From: Marinobacter xestospongiae
GTDB lineage: Bacteria; Pseudomonadota; Gammaproteobacteria; Pseudomonadales; Oleiphilaceae
Reading direction: 5' to 3'
Length of the DNA stretch: 64,000 bases
Assembly (NCBI RefSeq): GCF_023156385.1
Contig: NZ_JAKZAK010000012.1
Span: 87,687 to 151,686 of the forward strand
The translations under genes were made by a program, and so were the position numbers. This document shows positions 1 to 9,192 of this stretch, piece after piece. The notes under the pieces are model-generated. The model searched no databases. It was given only the letters and a program-made list of their open reading frames with translations, and was not told where the DNA came from. Position 1 is the first letter of the stretch, and each line of letters opens with the position of its first letter.

Positions 1-980
1 GGCTCGTCGTCCGGTTTCACCAGCATGTCGCCGCGGCTGACGTCGATCTCGTCGTTCAGCGTCAGGGTGACCGCCTGGTCGATGTAGGCTTCGTCCTGGC
101 TGCCCTCGAACGTCACCACCTCCTTGACCGTGGAGGTGCGTCGGGACGGCAGTGCCATCACGGTATCGCCCGGGCGGATCACACCGGAGGCGATGGTGCC
201 ACAGAAGCCGCGGAAGTCGAGGTTTGGCCGGTTGACGTACTGGACCGGGAAGCGGAAGTGCTCCAGGTTCTTGTCGCGGGCAACTTCGACGGTTTCCAGA
301 ATTTCCATCAGCGGCTGCCCGGTAAACCAGGGCGTGTTCTCGCTGCGGTTGACCACGTTGTCGCCTTCCAGGGCCGAGAGCGGCACGAAGCGGATGTCCT
401 GCAGGCCGAGCTGGTTGGCGAACGCCAGATAGTCCTTTTTGATTTCCTCGAAACGCTGTTCGCTGAAATCCACCAGGTCCATCTTGTTGATGGCCACCAC
501 GATATGGCGAATGCCCAGCAGCGACGCGATGTAGGAGTGGCGGCGGGTCTGGGTCATGACGCCGTGGCGGGCGTCGATCATCAGGATCGCCAGCTGTGCC
601 GTCGAGGCGCCGGTGGCCATGTTGCGGGTGTACTGCTCATGCCCCGGGGTGTCGGCGATGATGAACTTGCGCTTGTCGGTGGAGAAGTAGCGGTAGGCGA
701 CGTCGATGGTGATGCCCTGTTCCCGCTCCGCCTGGAGGCCGTCCACCAGCAGCGCCAGGTCCAGCTTCTCGCCGGTGGTGCCCATCTTGGCGCTGTCGCT
801 CTTGAGGCTGGCCATGTGATCTTCGTAGATCATCTTGGTGTCGTGGAGCAGCCGGCCGATCAGGGTGCTCTTGCCGTCATCCACGCTGCCGCAGGTCAGC
901 AGCCGCAGCAGTTCCTTGTTTTCGTGCTGTTTCAGGTAGGCCTGAATGTCTTCAGCGATTAGGTCTGATTGATGTGACAT
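1..980 (-). CDS. cysN: Sulfate adenylyltransferase large subunit CysN (partial)
   Basis: GTPase subunit of ATP sulfurylase. With CysD it makes adenosine 5'-phosphosulfate from sulfate and ATP, using GTP hydrolysis to drive the reaction (assimilatory sulfate activation, cytoplasm). About 326 N-terminal residues are present; the C-terminal part, including any fused APS kinase, lies beyond the left edge. Visible motifs are the P-loop GSVDDGKST near residues 31-39, the DTPGH G3 motif and the NKMD G4 motif. The ATG at 978-980 has an AAGGAA ribosome site just upstream and lies 11 bp after the cysD stop, so the two genes form an operon. Identity is secure; whether this is CysN or a CysNC fusion cannot be told here. 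Confidence 0.95.
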   Translation of the reverse strand, partial: MSHQSDLIAEDIQAYLKQHENKELLRLLTCGSVDDGKSTLIGRLLHDTKMIYEDHMASLKSDSAKMGTTGEKLDLALLVDGLQAEREQGITIDVAYRYFSTDKRKFIIADTPGHEQYTRNMATGASTAQLAILMIDARHGVMTQTRRHSYIASLLGIRHIVVAINKMDLVDFSEQRFEEIKKDYLAFANQLGLQDIRFVPLSALEGDNVVNRSENTPWFTGQPLMEILETVEVARDKNLEHFRFPVQYVNRPNLDFRGFCGTIASGVIRPGDTVMALPSRRTSTVKEVVTFEGSQDEAYIDQAVTLTLNDEIDVSRGDMLVKPDDE

Positions 981-991
981 ATCCGGGTTCC

Positions 992-1900
992 TTAGAAATA
1001 ACCTTCACGCTTTTTCTGTTCCATTGAGCCGGCGGAGTCATGGTCGATGACCCGGCCCTGGCGCTCGGAACTGGTGGCCAGCAGCATTTCCTGGATGATG
1101 TCCGGCAGCGTCTTGGCTTCGGACTCGATGGCGCCGGTGAGCGGGTAGCAGCCCAGGGTGCGGAAGCGAACCGATTTCATCATCGGGGTTTCGCCTTCCT
1201 TCAGGGGCATGCGGTCGTCGTCCACCATGATCAGGGTGCCGTCGCGCTCCACCACCGGCCGTTCCGCGGCGTAGTAGAGCGGCACAATGTCGATGTTTTC
1301 CAGGTAGATGTACTGCCAGATGTCCAGCTCGGTCCAGTTGGACAGCGGAAACACGCGGATGCTCTCGCCCTTGTTGACCTTGCCGTTGTAGATGTTCCAG
1401 AGCTCCGGGCGCTGGTTCTTCGGGTCCCAGCGATGGTATTCATCGCGGAAGGAGTACACCCGCTCCTTGGCGCGGGATTTCTCCTCGTCCCGGCGGGCGC
1501 CACCGAAGGCGGCGTCGAACTTGTACTTGTCCAGGGCCTGCTTGAGGGACTGGGTCTTCATCACGTCGGTGTGTTTGGCACTGCCGTGGGTGAAGGGACC
1601 GATGCCCTGCTTAACCCCGTCCTCATTGATGTGGACAATCAGGTCGAGACCGTACTTGCTCACCTGCTTGTCGCGGAACTCGATCATGTCCTTGAACTTC
1701 CAGGTGGTGTCCACGTGCATGAGCGGGAAGGGCGGCGTGCCCGGGTAAAAGGCCTTGCGGGCCAGGTGCAGCATGACCGCGGAATCCTTGCCGATGGAGT
1801 AGAGCATGACGGGGTTGTCAAACTCGGCGGCGACTTCGCGGATGATATGGATGCTTTCCGCTTCCAGCTGTTTGAGGTGGGTCAGGTTATAACTGGTCAT
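992..1900 (-). CDS. cysD: Sulfate adenylyltransferase small subunit CysD
   Basis: Catalytic subunit of ATP sulfurylase, forming APS from sulfate and ATP together with CysN. The 302-residue length equals that of E. coli CysD. The PP-loop SIGKDS sits at residues 35-40. The open frame extends 14 codons upstream of the chosen ATG, but the product from 1900 begins [13 protein letters not shown], the usual family N-terminus, so 1900 is taken as the start. First gene of cysDN; the upstream region holds a promoter-like TATAGT and a repeated element (see 1942-2008). Expected to be induced by sulfur limitation through CysB, which is an inference from the pathway. Confidence 0.95.
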   Translation of the reverse strand: MTSYNLTHLKQLEAESIHIIREVAAEFDNPVMLYSIGKDSAVMLHLARKAFYPGTPPFPLMHVDTTWKFKDMIEFRDKQVSKYGLDLIVHINEDGVKQGIGPFTHGSAKHTDVMKTQSLKQALDKYKFDAAFGGARRDEEKSRAKERVYSFRDEYHRWDPKNQRPELWNIYNGKVNKGESIRVFPLSNWTELDIWQYIYLENIDIVPLYYAAERPVVERDGTLIMVDDDRMPLKEGETPMMKSVRFRTLGCYPLTGAIESEAKTLPDIIQEMLLATSSERQGRVIDHDSAGSMEQKKREGYF

Positions 1901-1941
1901 GGTGAGCGTGTACCGATTGCCGTGGGCGTGTGAATGCCGCA

Positions 1942-2008
1942 ACTATATCAGACTGGGCTGAGGCATAAGAAGGCGAGCAACTAGAGTTTACTGGCATAAG
2001 AATATGCC
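1942..2008 (-). promoter_or_regulatory. Candidate cysDN promoter with repeated TTCTTATGCC element
   Basis: On the minus strand a TATAGT -10-like hexamer lies at 1942-1947, about 40 bp before cysD. Upstream, the decamer TTCTTATGCC occurs twice (1962-1971 and 1993-2002), 31 bp apart or three helical turns. The distal copy is part of a perfect inverted repeat, GGCATA-N4-TATGCC, at 1993-2008. No good -35 hexamer is visible, which fits an activator-dependent promoter; CysB would be the obvious activator, but that is inference. Confidence 0.35.
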
Positions 2009-2053
2009 GGCTTAGGGGGCGGGTGAATAAGCTGCCGGCCTTGAAGGGCGGGA

Positions 2054-2452
2054 TCAGTGGCTACCCAGCAGCCTGCTGACGTAGCGGTCGACGTAGTCGT
2101 AACCGTTGTTCTCGATGGCCTTGAACTGGATACCCAGGTGGAATTCGTCGCGGGACACCCGACGCAGGTGAACAATGTGGCCCTGGGCTTCCACCGCTAC
2201 CTTCTGGCTGGCGACTACCGGTACCGAGAAGCGGGTGGTGACTTCAATCCATTCGCCGGGCACCGGGGGGCGCTGGTGGGGGAGCAACTGGCTGACGGTG
2301 GCCATGTCGCACTTCAGCAGCAGGCCAGATCGGGACAGGTTGGCGGTGGCGCAGCTGCACTGGTCGCCGCTTGTCGTACACACCTGAACCTCCATATCCA
2401 CATCGGCGCGTTGATTGTGACGGAGGTTGGGTCGTGCGGAAGCGGTTTTCAT
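2054..2452 (-). CDS. PilZ-domain protein
   Basis: Small cytoplasmic protein of 132 residues made essentially of one PilZ domain. The c-di-GMP-binding signature is recognisable: an RHNQR segment near residues 11-15 (RxxxR) and NLSRSG near residues 38-43 (the [D/N]xSxxG motif). Such proteins act as c-di-GMP receptors that alter motility, exopolysaccharide or pilus function; the target here is unknown. It is a single gene, divergent from rimO and 153 bp upstream of cysD, so not obviously in either operon. The plus-strand open frame over the same bases has no recognisable family. Confidence 0.8.
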   Translation of the reverse strand: MKTASARPNLRHNQRADVDMEVQVCTTSGDQCSCATANLSRSGLLLKCDMATVSQLLPHQRPPVPGEWIEVTTRFSVPVVASQKVAVEAQGHIVHLRRVSRDEFHLGIQFKAIENNGYDYVDRYVSRLLGSH

Positions 2453-2528
2453 GACGGTTCCTGGTGACTGCGTGGTCTCGGTAACTTACTGAAGTGTATT
2501 GTTTCGCGGTATGGCCGGCAAGCACTGG

Positions 2529-2546
2529 AACTGACCTGGGTCAGTT
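2529..2546. repeat. Palindrome between the PilZ gene and rimO
   Basis: A perfect inverted repeat, AACTGACC-TG-GGTCAGTT, lies in the 162-bp divergent intergenic region. It could be an operator for either gene or a small stem followed by the T-rich TTTCTTT. The protein that might bind it is not known. Confidence 0.4.
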
Positions 2547-2614
2547 TCTTTGGGATGTGTCTCACCGCTGCGGTAAACTCCGTCGTAATTCCAACGACGA
2601 TACCCTGATGAGAT

Positions 2615-3961
2615 ATGACACAAAAAACCGAAACCCCCGAGGCCGGTAACGGCAAAGTCGGCTTTATCAGCCTGGGTTGTCCCAAGGCGCTGGTGGATTC
2701 CGAGCGCATCCTGACCCAGCTGCGGCAGGATGGCTATGACGTGGTGCCCACCTACGAGGATGCCGACGTGGTGGTGGTTAACACCTGCGGCTTCATTGAC
2801 GCAGCCAAGCAGGAATCCCTGGACGCCATTGGCGAAGCCATCAGTGAGAACGGCAAGGTGATCGTAACCGGTTGCATGGGGGTGGAGGAGGATCGCATTC
2901 GTGATTCCCATCCGGGCGTGCTGGCGGTGTCCGGCCCCCATGCCTATGAGGAAGTGGTCGGTGCGGTACACCAGTACGTGCCGCCGAAGAAGGAGCACGA
3001 TCCGTTTGTCGACCTGGTGCCGCCCCAGGGGGTAAAACTGACACCTCGGCACTACGCCTATCTGAAGATTTCTGAAGGCTGCAATCATCGCTGCACCTTC
3101 TGCATCATTCCCTCCATGCGCGGTGACCTGGTCAGCCGGCCAATCGGCGATGTGATGGACGAGGCCAAGCGGCTGGTGGATGCCGGTGTGAAAGAGTTGT
3201 TGGTGATTTCCCAGGACACCAGCGCTTACGGCGTCGACATCAAGTACCGCACCGGCTTCTGGCAGGGGCGACCGCTGAAGACACGGATGCTGGCGCTGTG
3301 CGAGGCGTTGGGCGAGCTGGGGGTCTGGGTGCGGCTGCACTACGTCTACCCCTATCCCCACGTGGACGACGTCATTCCGCTGATGGCCGAGGGCAAGATC
3401 CTGCCGTATCTGGACATCCCCTTCCAGCACGCCAGCCCGCGGGTACTCAAGGCGATGAAGCGGCCGGCTCACGACAGCAAGACGCTGGAGCGGATTCGCA
3501 AGTGGCGGGAGATCTGCCCGGAGCTGACCATCCGCTCCACCTTTATCGTCGGATTCCCGGGGGAGACCGAGGAGGACTTCCAGTACCTGCTGGACTGGCT
3601 GGATGAGGCCCAGCTCGATCGGGTCGGTGCGTTCAAGTACAGCCCGGTGGACGGCGCGCCGGCCAACGAACTGGACGGTGCGGTGCCGGAAGAGGTGAAA
3701 GAGGAACGTCTGGCGCGGTTCATGGCCAAGCAGGCGGAAATCTCCGCAGCCCGGCTTCAGGCCCGTATCGGTACCACCATCGATGTGCTGATTGACGAGG
3801 TGGACGAGGAAGGGGCGATTGGCCGTTCCAAGGCCGATGCGCCGGAGATCGACGGCATGGTCTACCTCAATGGCGAAACCGCGCTGCAGCCGGGGCAGGT
3901 GGTGCAGGCGGTAGTTGAGCACGCCGACGAGCACGACCTCTGGGCCACGCTGGCGGACTGA
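2615..3961 (+). CDS. rimO: Ribosomal protein S12 methylthiotransferase RimO
   Basis: Radical-SAM enzyme that adds a methylthio group to Asp89 of ribosomal protein S12. The 448 residues show the full family plan. The N-terminal MTTase domain carries three cluster cysteines (C22, C58, C87). The radical-SAM domain has CNHRCTFC (C156, C160, C163), and a C-terminal TRAM-type region follows. Monocistronic, it ends in a strong rho-independent terminator at 3998-4043. An overlapping out-of-frame ATG at 2608 was rejected because only the 2615 frame gives the family sequence. Confidence 0.97.
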   Translation: MTQKTETPEAGNGKVGFISLGCPKALVDSERILTQLRQDGYDVVPTYEDADVVVVNTCGFIDAAKQESLDAIGEAISENGKVIVTGCMGVEEDRIRDSHPGVLAVSGPHAYEEVVGAVHQYVPPKKEHDPFVDLVPPQGVKLTPRHYAYLKISEGCNHRCTFCIIPSMRGDLVSRPIGDVMDEAKRLVDAGVKELLVISQDTSAYGVDIKYRTGFWQGRPLKTRMLALCEALGELGVWVRLHYVYPYPHVDDVIPLMAEGKILPYLDIPFQHASPRVLKAMKRPAHDSKTLERIRKWREICPELTIRSTFIVGFPGETEEDFQYLLDWLDEAQLDRVGAFKYSPVDGAPANELDGAVPEEVKEERLARFMAKQAEISAARLQARIGTTIDVLIDEVDEEGAIGRSKADAPEIDGMVYLNGETALQPGQVVQAVVEHADEHDLWATLAD

Positions 3962-3997
3962 CGCCACCTCAAGCCTGGCGCTGACTCAACAATGAGA

Positions 3998-4043
3998 ACG
4001 CCAGGCCAGGGGCAAGCTGCCTCCTGGCCTGGCGTGCTTTTTT
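3998..4043 (+). terminator. Rho-independent terminator of rimO
   Basis: Perfect 13-bp stem ACGCCAGGCCAGG / CCTGGCCTGGCGT (3998-4010 and 4023-4035) with a 12-nt loop, followed by GC and six Ts at 4038-4043. The T run touches the stop codon of the convergent can gene. There is no matching T run on the other side, so it acts for rimO only. Confidence 0.9.
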
Positions 4044-4707
4044 AGTCTTCCTTGACCCTGTCAATCACGTCCGAATAGAAGTCGTCGAACGCCCGGAATT
4101 CCAGGCTGTCCTGGCCGCAGCAACGGATTTCGCCGGACTCAATGTCGTACACCCAGCCGTGGATCTGGATTTTCTGGGTGGCCAGCTTGGCGGCCACTGC
4201 AGGGTGGGTGCGCAGATGCTGAACCTGCTGCAGCACGTTTTCCTCGATTGCCTCGTTGAGGTAGGCGCTGTCCAGACAGGCGTCGGTGGGGATGCTGTGA
4301 CGTTCCCGCACAATCTCCATCGCCGAGCGGCAGTGGCCCAGCCACTCCTTGACGTGGGGCAGCCCCTTGAGGGCCGGCACGTCCAGGGCACCCTTGATGG
4401 CGCCGCAGTCGGTGTGGCCGCAGACAATGATATGGCGCACCTTCAGCACCGCCACCGCGTACTCGATGGAGGCGGTCATGCCCCCGGTCTCGTTGCTGTG
4501 GGGCGGGATGATGTTGCCGGCGTTGCGACAGATGAACAGGTCACCCGGGCTGGACCCCGTCAGCAGGTTGGGGTCGATGCGCGAGTCCGAACAGGTAAAG
4601 AACAGCACTTCCGGACTCTGTCCGCCCGCGAGGGCGCCAAACAGGTCCTTGCGTTCGGGGTAGACGTTCTTGCGGAAGTCCAGTACGCCGCGAACAATAT
4701 GGTCCAT
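4042..4707 (-). CDS. can: Beta-class carbonic anhydrase
   Basis: Zinc enzyme interconverting CO2 and bicarbonate in the cytoplasm. The 221-residue protein has the beta-class signatures CSDSR (C39, D41, R43) and HTDCG (H98, C101); C39, H98 and C101 are the expected zinc ligands. It starts 15 bp after the pycB stop with an AGAAGGAG ribosome site, so it should be co-transcribed with pycA-pycB. The likely role is to supply bicarbonate for the biotin carboxylase, an inference from the operon. Can-type enzymes are often required for growth in air. Confidence 0.93.
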   Translation of the reverse strand: MDHIVRGVLDFRKNVYPERKDLFGALAGGQSPEVLFFTCSDSRIDPNLLTGSSPGDLFICRNAGNIIPPHSNETGGMTASIEYAVAVLKVRHIIVCGHTDCGAIKGALDVPALKGLPHVKEWLGHCRSAMEIVRERHSIPTDACLDSAYLNEAIEENVLQQVQHLRTHPAVAAKLATQKIQIHGWVYDIESGEIRCCGQDSLEFRAFDDFYSDVIDRVKED

Positions 4708-4722
4708 TGATGACTCCTTCTG

Positions 4723-6528
4723 TCAGCCAATCTCAATCAGTACTTCGCCGGGGGTGACCCGGTCGCCCTTGCTCACGTACACCGCTTTGACGGTGCCATC
4801 GACGCTGCTGTTCACCTCGGTTTCCATTTTCATGGCTTCGGTGATCAGAACCGCCTGGCCGGCGGAGACGGTGTCGCCCTCGCTCACCAGTACGTCCACC
4901 ACGTTGCCGGGCATGGCGGTGGTGACGTGGCCCGGCTCGCTGGCCCGCTTGCGGCCGCTGGCGCCTTCGGCGACGTACTCGTTGAGGGATTCGAACACCA
5001 CTTCTTCCGGCATGCCGTCAAGCGACAGGTACAGCTTGCGCTTGCCCGCCCCGGAATCGCCGACACCGGTGACCGCCACTTCGTAAGTCTCGCCGTGGAC
5101 GTCGATACGGAACTCGGTGGCTATCGCTGTGCCCATGCGATCCTTGCCCTGCTGCTCCGGTGGCAGCAGCTCCTCCGGTTGCAGGGTGCCGTCGGCACGC
5201 TGCTGCAGGAATTCGCGGCCAAGGTCCGGGAACATGGCATAGGTAAGCACATCTTCCTCGCTGCTCGCCAGGCTACCAATGTCTTCTCGCAATTTATTCA
5301 GCTCGGGGCTGAGCAGGTCGGCCGGGCGGCCCTCATTGACCGACTCGTTGCCGATGGCCTTCTTCTGGATGTTGGCGTTGACCGCAGCCGGCGGCTGGCC
5401 GTAACCCCCTTGCAGGTAGCGTTTCACCTCGTTGGTGATGGTTTTGTAGCGCTGGCCGGCGAGGACGTTGTACACCGCCTGGGTACCGACGATCTGCGAG
5501 GTCGGGGTCACCAGGGGCGGGAAACCGAGGTCCTCGCGCACCCGTGGAATCTCATCGAAAACGTCGCGGATCTTGTCGAGGGCGTTCTGCTCCTTGAGCT
5601 GGTTGGCCAGGTTGGACATCATGCCGCCGGGTACCTGGTTGATCTGCACCGACACATCCTCGCGGGTGAACTCGCTTTCGAACTGGTGGTACTTCTTGCG
5701 CACCTCGCGGAAATAGTCGGCAATTTCGCTCAGCAGCTCCAGGTCCAGGCTGGTGTCGTAGTCGGTGCCTTTCAGTGCCGCGACCTGGGACTCGGTGGCC
5801 GGGTGGCTGGTGCCACTGGCAAAGGAGGAGATCGCGGTGTCGATGCGATCGGCCCCGGCCTCAACGGCCTTGAGCTGGCACAGCGGCGCCAGGCCGGAGG
5901 TGGAATGGCTGTGGACCACCAGGGGCAGGTCCACTTCCGCCTTGATGGCCCTGACCAGCTCGTAGGTGGCGTACGGGGTCAGCAGGCCGGCCATGTCCTT
6001 GATGGCAATGGAATCTGCGCCCATGGCCTGCATGTCCTTGGCCTGCTGGACGAACAGTGCTGGGGTGTGGACCGGGCTGGTGGTGTAGCAGATGGTGCCC
6101 TGGGCGTGCTTGCCGGCCTTCTTCACCGCCTTCATGGCGGTCTCGATGTTGCGCAGGTCGTTGAGGGCGTCGAACACCCGGAAGACATCGATGCCGTTGT
6201 CGGCGGCCTTCTGCACGAACGCCTCCACCACGTCGTCGGCGTAGTGGCGGTAGCCCAGCAGGTTCTGGCCTCGCAGCAACATCTGCAGGCGGGTGTTGGG
6301 CAGTGCCTTGCGGAGCTGCCGCAGTCGCTCCCAGGGATCTTCCTTCAGAAAACGGACACAGGCGTCAAAGGTGGCGCCGCCCCAGACTTCCAGCGACCAG
6401 TAGCCGACCTGATCGAGCTTGTCGCAGATCGGCAGCATGTCCTCGGTGCGCATGCGGGTGGCGATCAGCGATTGATGGGCGTCCCGCAGGATGACGTCAG
6501 TGACTTCAATCTTTTTGGCGTTGCTCAT
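4723..6528 (-). CDS. pycB: Pyruvate carboxylase subunit B (OadA-like carboxyltransferase with biotinyl domain)
   Basis: Carboxyltransferase plus biotin-carrier subunit of the two-subunit pyruvate carboxylase, which transfers CO2 from carboxybiotin to pyruvate to give oxaloacetate. Of 601 residues, the N-terminal part is the HMGL-like carboxylase domain (ILRDAHQS near residues 13-20, LLRGQN, VHSHSTSG). Next come the conserved carboxylase region and a C-terminal biotinyl domain with AMKME; K567 is the biotin site. Annotation pipelines often call this oadA, but no oadB or oadG is adjacent, while a biotin carboxylase gene is 19 bp upstream, so pyruvate carboxylase fits better. The start at 6528 (MSNAKKIEVT) has a GAGGAACG ribosome site and is preferred to an upstream in-frame start. 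Confidence 0.92.
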   Translation of the reverse strand: MSNAKKIEVTDVILRDAHQSLIATRMRTEDMLPICDKLDQVGYWSLEVWGGATFDACVRFLKEDPWERLRQLRKALPNTRLQMLLRGQNLLGYRHYADDVVEAFVQKAADNGIDVFRVFDALNDLRNIETAMKAVKKAGKHAQGTICYTTSPVHTPALFVQQAKDMQAMGADSIAIKDMAGLLTPYATYELVRAIKAEVDLPLVVHSHSTSGLAPLCQLKAVEAGADRIDTAISSFASGTSHPATESQVAALKGTDYDTSLDLELLSEIADYFREVRKKYHQFESEFTREDVSVQINQVPGGMMSNLANQLKEQNALDKIRDVFDEIPRVREDLGFPPLVTPTSQIVGTQAVYNVLAGQRYKTITNEVKRYLQGGYGQPPAAVNANIQKKAIGNESVNEGRPADLLSPELNKLREDIGSLASSEEDVLTYAMFPDLGREFLQQRADGTLQPEELLPPEQQGKDRMGTAIATEFRIDVHGETYEVAVTGVGDSGAGKRKLYLSLDGMPEEVVFESLNEYVAEGASGRKRASEPGHVTTAMPGNVVDVLVSEGDTVSAGQAVLITEAMKMETEVNSSVDGTVKAVYVSKGDRVTPGEVLIEIG

Positions 6529-6547
6529 TTCTCGTTCCTCCTGCGAG

Positions 6548-7963
6548 TTACCAGCCGGCGTGGGCGGCGATGGTGGCAGCAATGGTCAGCGCAATTTCGG
6601 CCGGGTCGCGCTTGGTTGAATAGTTCAGCAGTTCCGGGTGGCTGGGCACGAAGCTGGTGTCGAAGGTGCCGCTGCGGAAATCCTCGTGGTCAAGGATCTG
6701 CTGGTAGTAGGTGGCCGTGGTCTTGATGCCGTGCAGGCGCATGTCATCGAGGGCCCGTTTGCCGCGGGCGATCACTTCTTCCCAGGTCAGCGCCCAGACC
6801 ACCAGCTTCAGGCACATGGAATCGTAATAGGGCGGAATCTCATAGCCGGTGTAGATGGCGGTGTCGACCCGCACACCGGGGCCGCCCGGGGCGTAGTAGT
6901 GGGTGATCCGACCGAAGCTGGGCAGAAAGTCGTTCTTTGGGTCCTCGGCGTTGATGCGGAACTGCAGGGCGTAGCCGCGGAACTGGATATCCTCCTGGCG
7001 ATAGCTCAGCGGCAGACCGGAGGCGATGCGGAGCTGTTCGCGGACCACGTCGACGCCGGTGATCGCCTCGGTGATGGTGTGCTCCACCTGCACCCGGGTG
7101 TTCATTTCCATGAAATAGACTTCGTTGCCGGTCAGCAGGAACTCCACGGTGCCGGCGTTCTCGTAGCCCACCGCCTTGGCGGCCTTGACTGCCAGGCCGC
7201 CGATGTACTGGCGTTGCTCCGGCGTCAGTTGTGGGCTGGGCGCAATCTCGATCAGCTTCTGGTTGCGACGCTGGATCGAGCAGTCGCGCTCAAACAGGTG
7301 AACCGCTTCGCCCTGGCTGTCGGCCAGCACCTGGACCTCAATATGGCGGGGGTTGACGATGCACTTTTCCATGAACACTTCGGCGGAGCCGAAGGCCTTG
7401 GTGGCCTCGGAAATGACCCGGGGGTACTGGGCTTTCAGTTCGTCGGGAGTGTCGCAGCGACGGATGCCGCGCCCGCCACCGCCGGAGGTGGCCTTGACCA
7501 TCACCGGGTAGCCGATGTCGTTGGCCAGGGCGAGAGCGTCTTCCAGGCTGTCCAGGTTGCCTTCGGAGCCAGGAGTGATAGGGACGCCGGCAGCCCGCAT
7601 GCTGTCCCGGGCCTGGGTCTTGTCCCCCATCTTGTGAATCACGCTGGACTTGGGGCCGATGAAGGTGACGCCCTTCTGCTCGCACAGCCGGGCGAACTCG
7701 GCGTTCTCGGACAGGAAGCCGTAACCCGGGTGGATGGCGTCGCAACCGGTCTCCACTGCCAGGTTGACGATGCGCGCCGGGTCCAGGTAGCCGGCCAATG
7801 GGTCTTCGCCAAGGGAATAGGATTCGTCTGCGCGTTTGACGTGAAGGCCGTAGCGGTCCGGCTCGGTGTAGATGGCCACCGAGCGAATGCCCATTTCGGC
7901 ACAGGCCCGCACGATGCGGACGGCAATCTCGCCCCGGTTGGCAATCAAGACTTTCTTTAACAT
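6548..7963 (-). CDS. pycA: Pyruvate carboxylase subunit A (biotin carboxylase)
   Basis: ATP-dependent biotin carboxylase that charges the biotin of PycB with bicarbonate. It has 471 residues: biotin carboxylase N-terminal domain (MLKKVLIANRGEIAVRI), ATP-grasp domain with the glycine-rich GGGGRGI loop at 161-167, and the biotin carboxylase C-terminal domain. The start at 7963 matches the family N-terminus and has a GAAGAGGAA ribosome site; an open frame runs 16 codons further upstream. An AccC-type role is possible from sequence alone, but the adjacent PycB and divergent LysR gene reproduce the Pseudomonas pycR/pycA/pycB layout. The operon continues into can. Confidence 0.92.
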   Translation of the reverse strand: MLKKVLIANRGEIAVRIVRACAEMGIRSVAIYTEPDRYGLHVKRADESYSLGEDPLAGYLDPARIVNLAVETGCDAIHPGYGFLSENAEFARLCEQKGVTFIGPKSSVIHKMGDKTQARDSMRAAGVPITPGSEGNLDSLEDALALANDIGYPVMVKATSGGGGRGIRRCDTPDELKAQYPRVISEATKAFGSAEVFMEKCIVNPRHIEVQVLADSQGEAVHLFERDCSIQRRNQKLIEIAPSPQLTPEQRQYIGGLAVKAAKAVGYENAGTVEFLLTGNEVYFMEMNTRVQVEHTITEAITGVDVVREQLRIASGLPLSYRQEDIQFRGYALQFRINAEDPKNDFLPSFGRITHYYAPGGPGVRVDTAIYTGYEIPPYYDSMCLKLVVWALTWEEVIARGKRALDDMRLHGIKTTATYYQQILDHEDFRSGTFDTSFVPSHPELLNYSTKRDPAEIALTIAATIAAHAGW

Positions 7964-8082
7964 GGGAAATTCCTCTTCAGCATGGGAGGTTCCTCGTTTA
8001 TTCATCCCCAATGAAGGTCGCCAGGTAAGGTTGCAGAGAGAGTAGCGGGGTAGATCCCTAACGAGAAATTGATATTATTTTG

Positions 8083-8105
8083 CTTATATATAAGTAATTC
8101 CTTAT
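8083..8105. promoter_or_regulatory. Candidate LysR-type operator between pycA and its regulator
   Basis: In the 212-bp divergent region an unusually AT-rich block holds three half sites. CTTATATATAAG at 8083-8094 is a perfect 12-bp palindrome. Its right half, ATAAG, pairs again with CTTAT at 8101-8105 (ATAAG-N6-CTTAT). This dyad sits between the two divergent starts, where a LysR regulator would bind. Binding is inferred from position only. Confidence 0.5.
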
Positions 8106-8175
8106 GGATGGAGGCTTTGCCCTTATTTGACGCTTTCAGTCCGTCGTGTGTTGAACCCAGCCCCGGAGGCCGATC

Positions 8176-9123
8176 ATGCCCCTCAGTATCCAGAAACTCG
8201 CCAGCCGCCTGACCTTTCGCCAGCTGCAGGTGTTCAAGGCGGTCTACGAGCTGGAAAGCTACAGCCGCGCCGGCGAACTGCTGGGGCTGACCCAGCCGGC
8301 GGTGAGCAGCCAGGTGCGGCATCTGGAACAGGCGCTGGGGATGCCACTGTTCGAGTATGTCGGGCGGCGGCTTTACTGCACCGCGGCAGGGGAGGAGATG
8401 GCGGCCTGTGTCAGCTCGGTATTTGGAGAGCTGGAGCGGGTGCAGAACAGCCTGGCGGCGCTGCAGGGACGGGTGGCCGGCGAGCTGAAACTGGTAGCGG
8501 TGAACAGTGCCCAGTACGTGGTGCCGTACCTGTTGCGGGCGTTCCTGAATCTGAATCCAGAAGTGACGGTGTCGGTGACGGTGGTCAATCGTGCCGCCGC
8601 TCTGCAACGACTCAACGAGAACCGTGATGACCTGGTGATCATGGGCATGGTGCCCTCAGAGCGGCCGCTGGCGTCACTGCCGTTTCTCGACAACGAGCTG
8701 GTGCCGGTGGCGCCGGAGGGGCACCCGCTGTTGCGGCAGGCCTCGGTGAGCCCGCAGGAGTTCCTGGACAGCCAGCTGTTGGTGCGGGAATCCGGTTCCG
8801 GCAGTCGCCTGGCCATGGAGTTGCACTGCCAGCAACAGCGGTTGCGGGTTGATCCCAGCATGGAGCTGGGTTCCAACGATGCCCTCAAGCATGGCGTGAT
8901 GGCCGGGCTGGGGGTGGCGGTGTTGCCGAAACTGAGCGTGTTGTCGGAGTTGGCGCTGGGGAGTTTGCAGGCGGTGCCGGTGGCGGGGTTTCCGTTACGT
9001 CGCAGCTGGTGCGTGGTGTATCCCCAGGCGCGCCACCCGACGCCGGCCATGAGGGCGTTCCTGGAATATATTCAGCAGAACATTCGCCAGTTCGAGCAGA
9101 TGTTCCTGCGCCGTAGCGGGTAA
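8176..9123 (+). CDS. LysR-family regulator, probable PycR
   Basis: LysR-type transcription factor of 315 residues. The N-terminal winged HTH (LTFRQLQVFKAVYE, SYSRAGELLGLTQPAVSSQV) spans about residues 13-70, and a LysR substrate-binding domain fills the rest. It is divergent from pycA with 212 bp between them, the arrangement of Pseudomonas PycR. It probably controls pycAB-can and itself through the dyad at 8083-8105. Its effector is unknown. It ends in a long hairpin shared with the convergent gatB. Confidence 0.85.
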   Translation: MPLSIQKLASRLTFRQLQVFKAVYELESYSRAGELLGLTQPAVSSQVRHLEQALGMPLFEYVGRRLYCTAAGEEMAACVSSVFGELERVQNSLAALQGRVAGELKLVAVNSAQYVVPYLLRAFLNLNPEVTVSVTVVNRAAALQRLNENRDDLVIMGMVPSERPLASLPFLDNELVPVAPEGHPLLRQASVSPQEFLDSQLLVRESGSGSRLAMELHCQQQRLRVDPSMELGSNDALKHGVMAGLGVAVLPKLSVLSELALGSLQAVPVAGFPLRRSWCVVYPQARHPTPAMRAFLEYIQQNIRQFEQMFLRRSG

Positions 9124-9129
9124 GCTGCA

Positions 9130-9171
9130 CCGCCTCATGCAGCGGCCCTTGTGGAGCACTGCATGAGGCGG
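9130..9171. terminator. Hairpin between the convergent LysR gene and gatB
   Basis: Perfect 13-bp arms CCGCCTCATGCAG / CTGCATGAGGCGG with a 16-nt loop, placed between two gene ends that face each other. No T run follows on either strand, so classic intrinsic termination is doubtful; it may act as a bidirectional barrier or an RNA 3'-end stabiliser. Confidence 0.5.
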
Positions 9172-9192
9172 AGAGGGAGGCAGAGGGGGCGA

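Noticed and set aside
258..962. A plus-strand 234-codon open frame over the start of the window
   Set aside because: It is antisense to cysN, which reads through as a clear translation GTPase to the window edge.
2486..3967. A 493-codon minus-strand open frame opposite rimO
   Set aside because: rimO has all its radical-SAM cysteines; the antisense product is His/Leu/Val-rich shadow sequence.
4927..6726. A 599-codon open frame on the plus strand opposite pycB and the pycA end
   Set aside because: It is the shadow of pycB, whose biotinyl and carboxylase motifs are unmistakable; long antisense frames are expected in GC-rich DNA with strong third-position bias.
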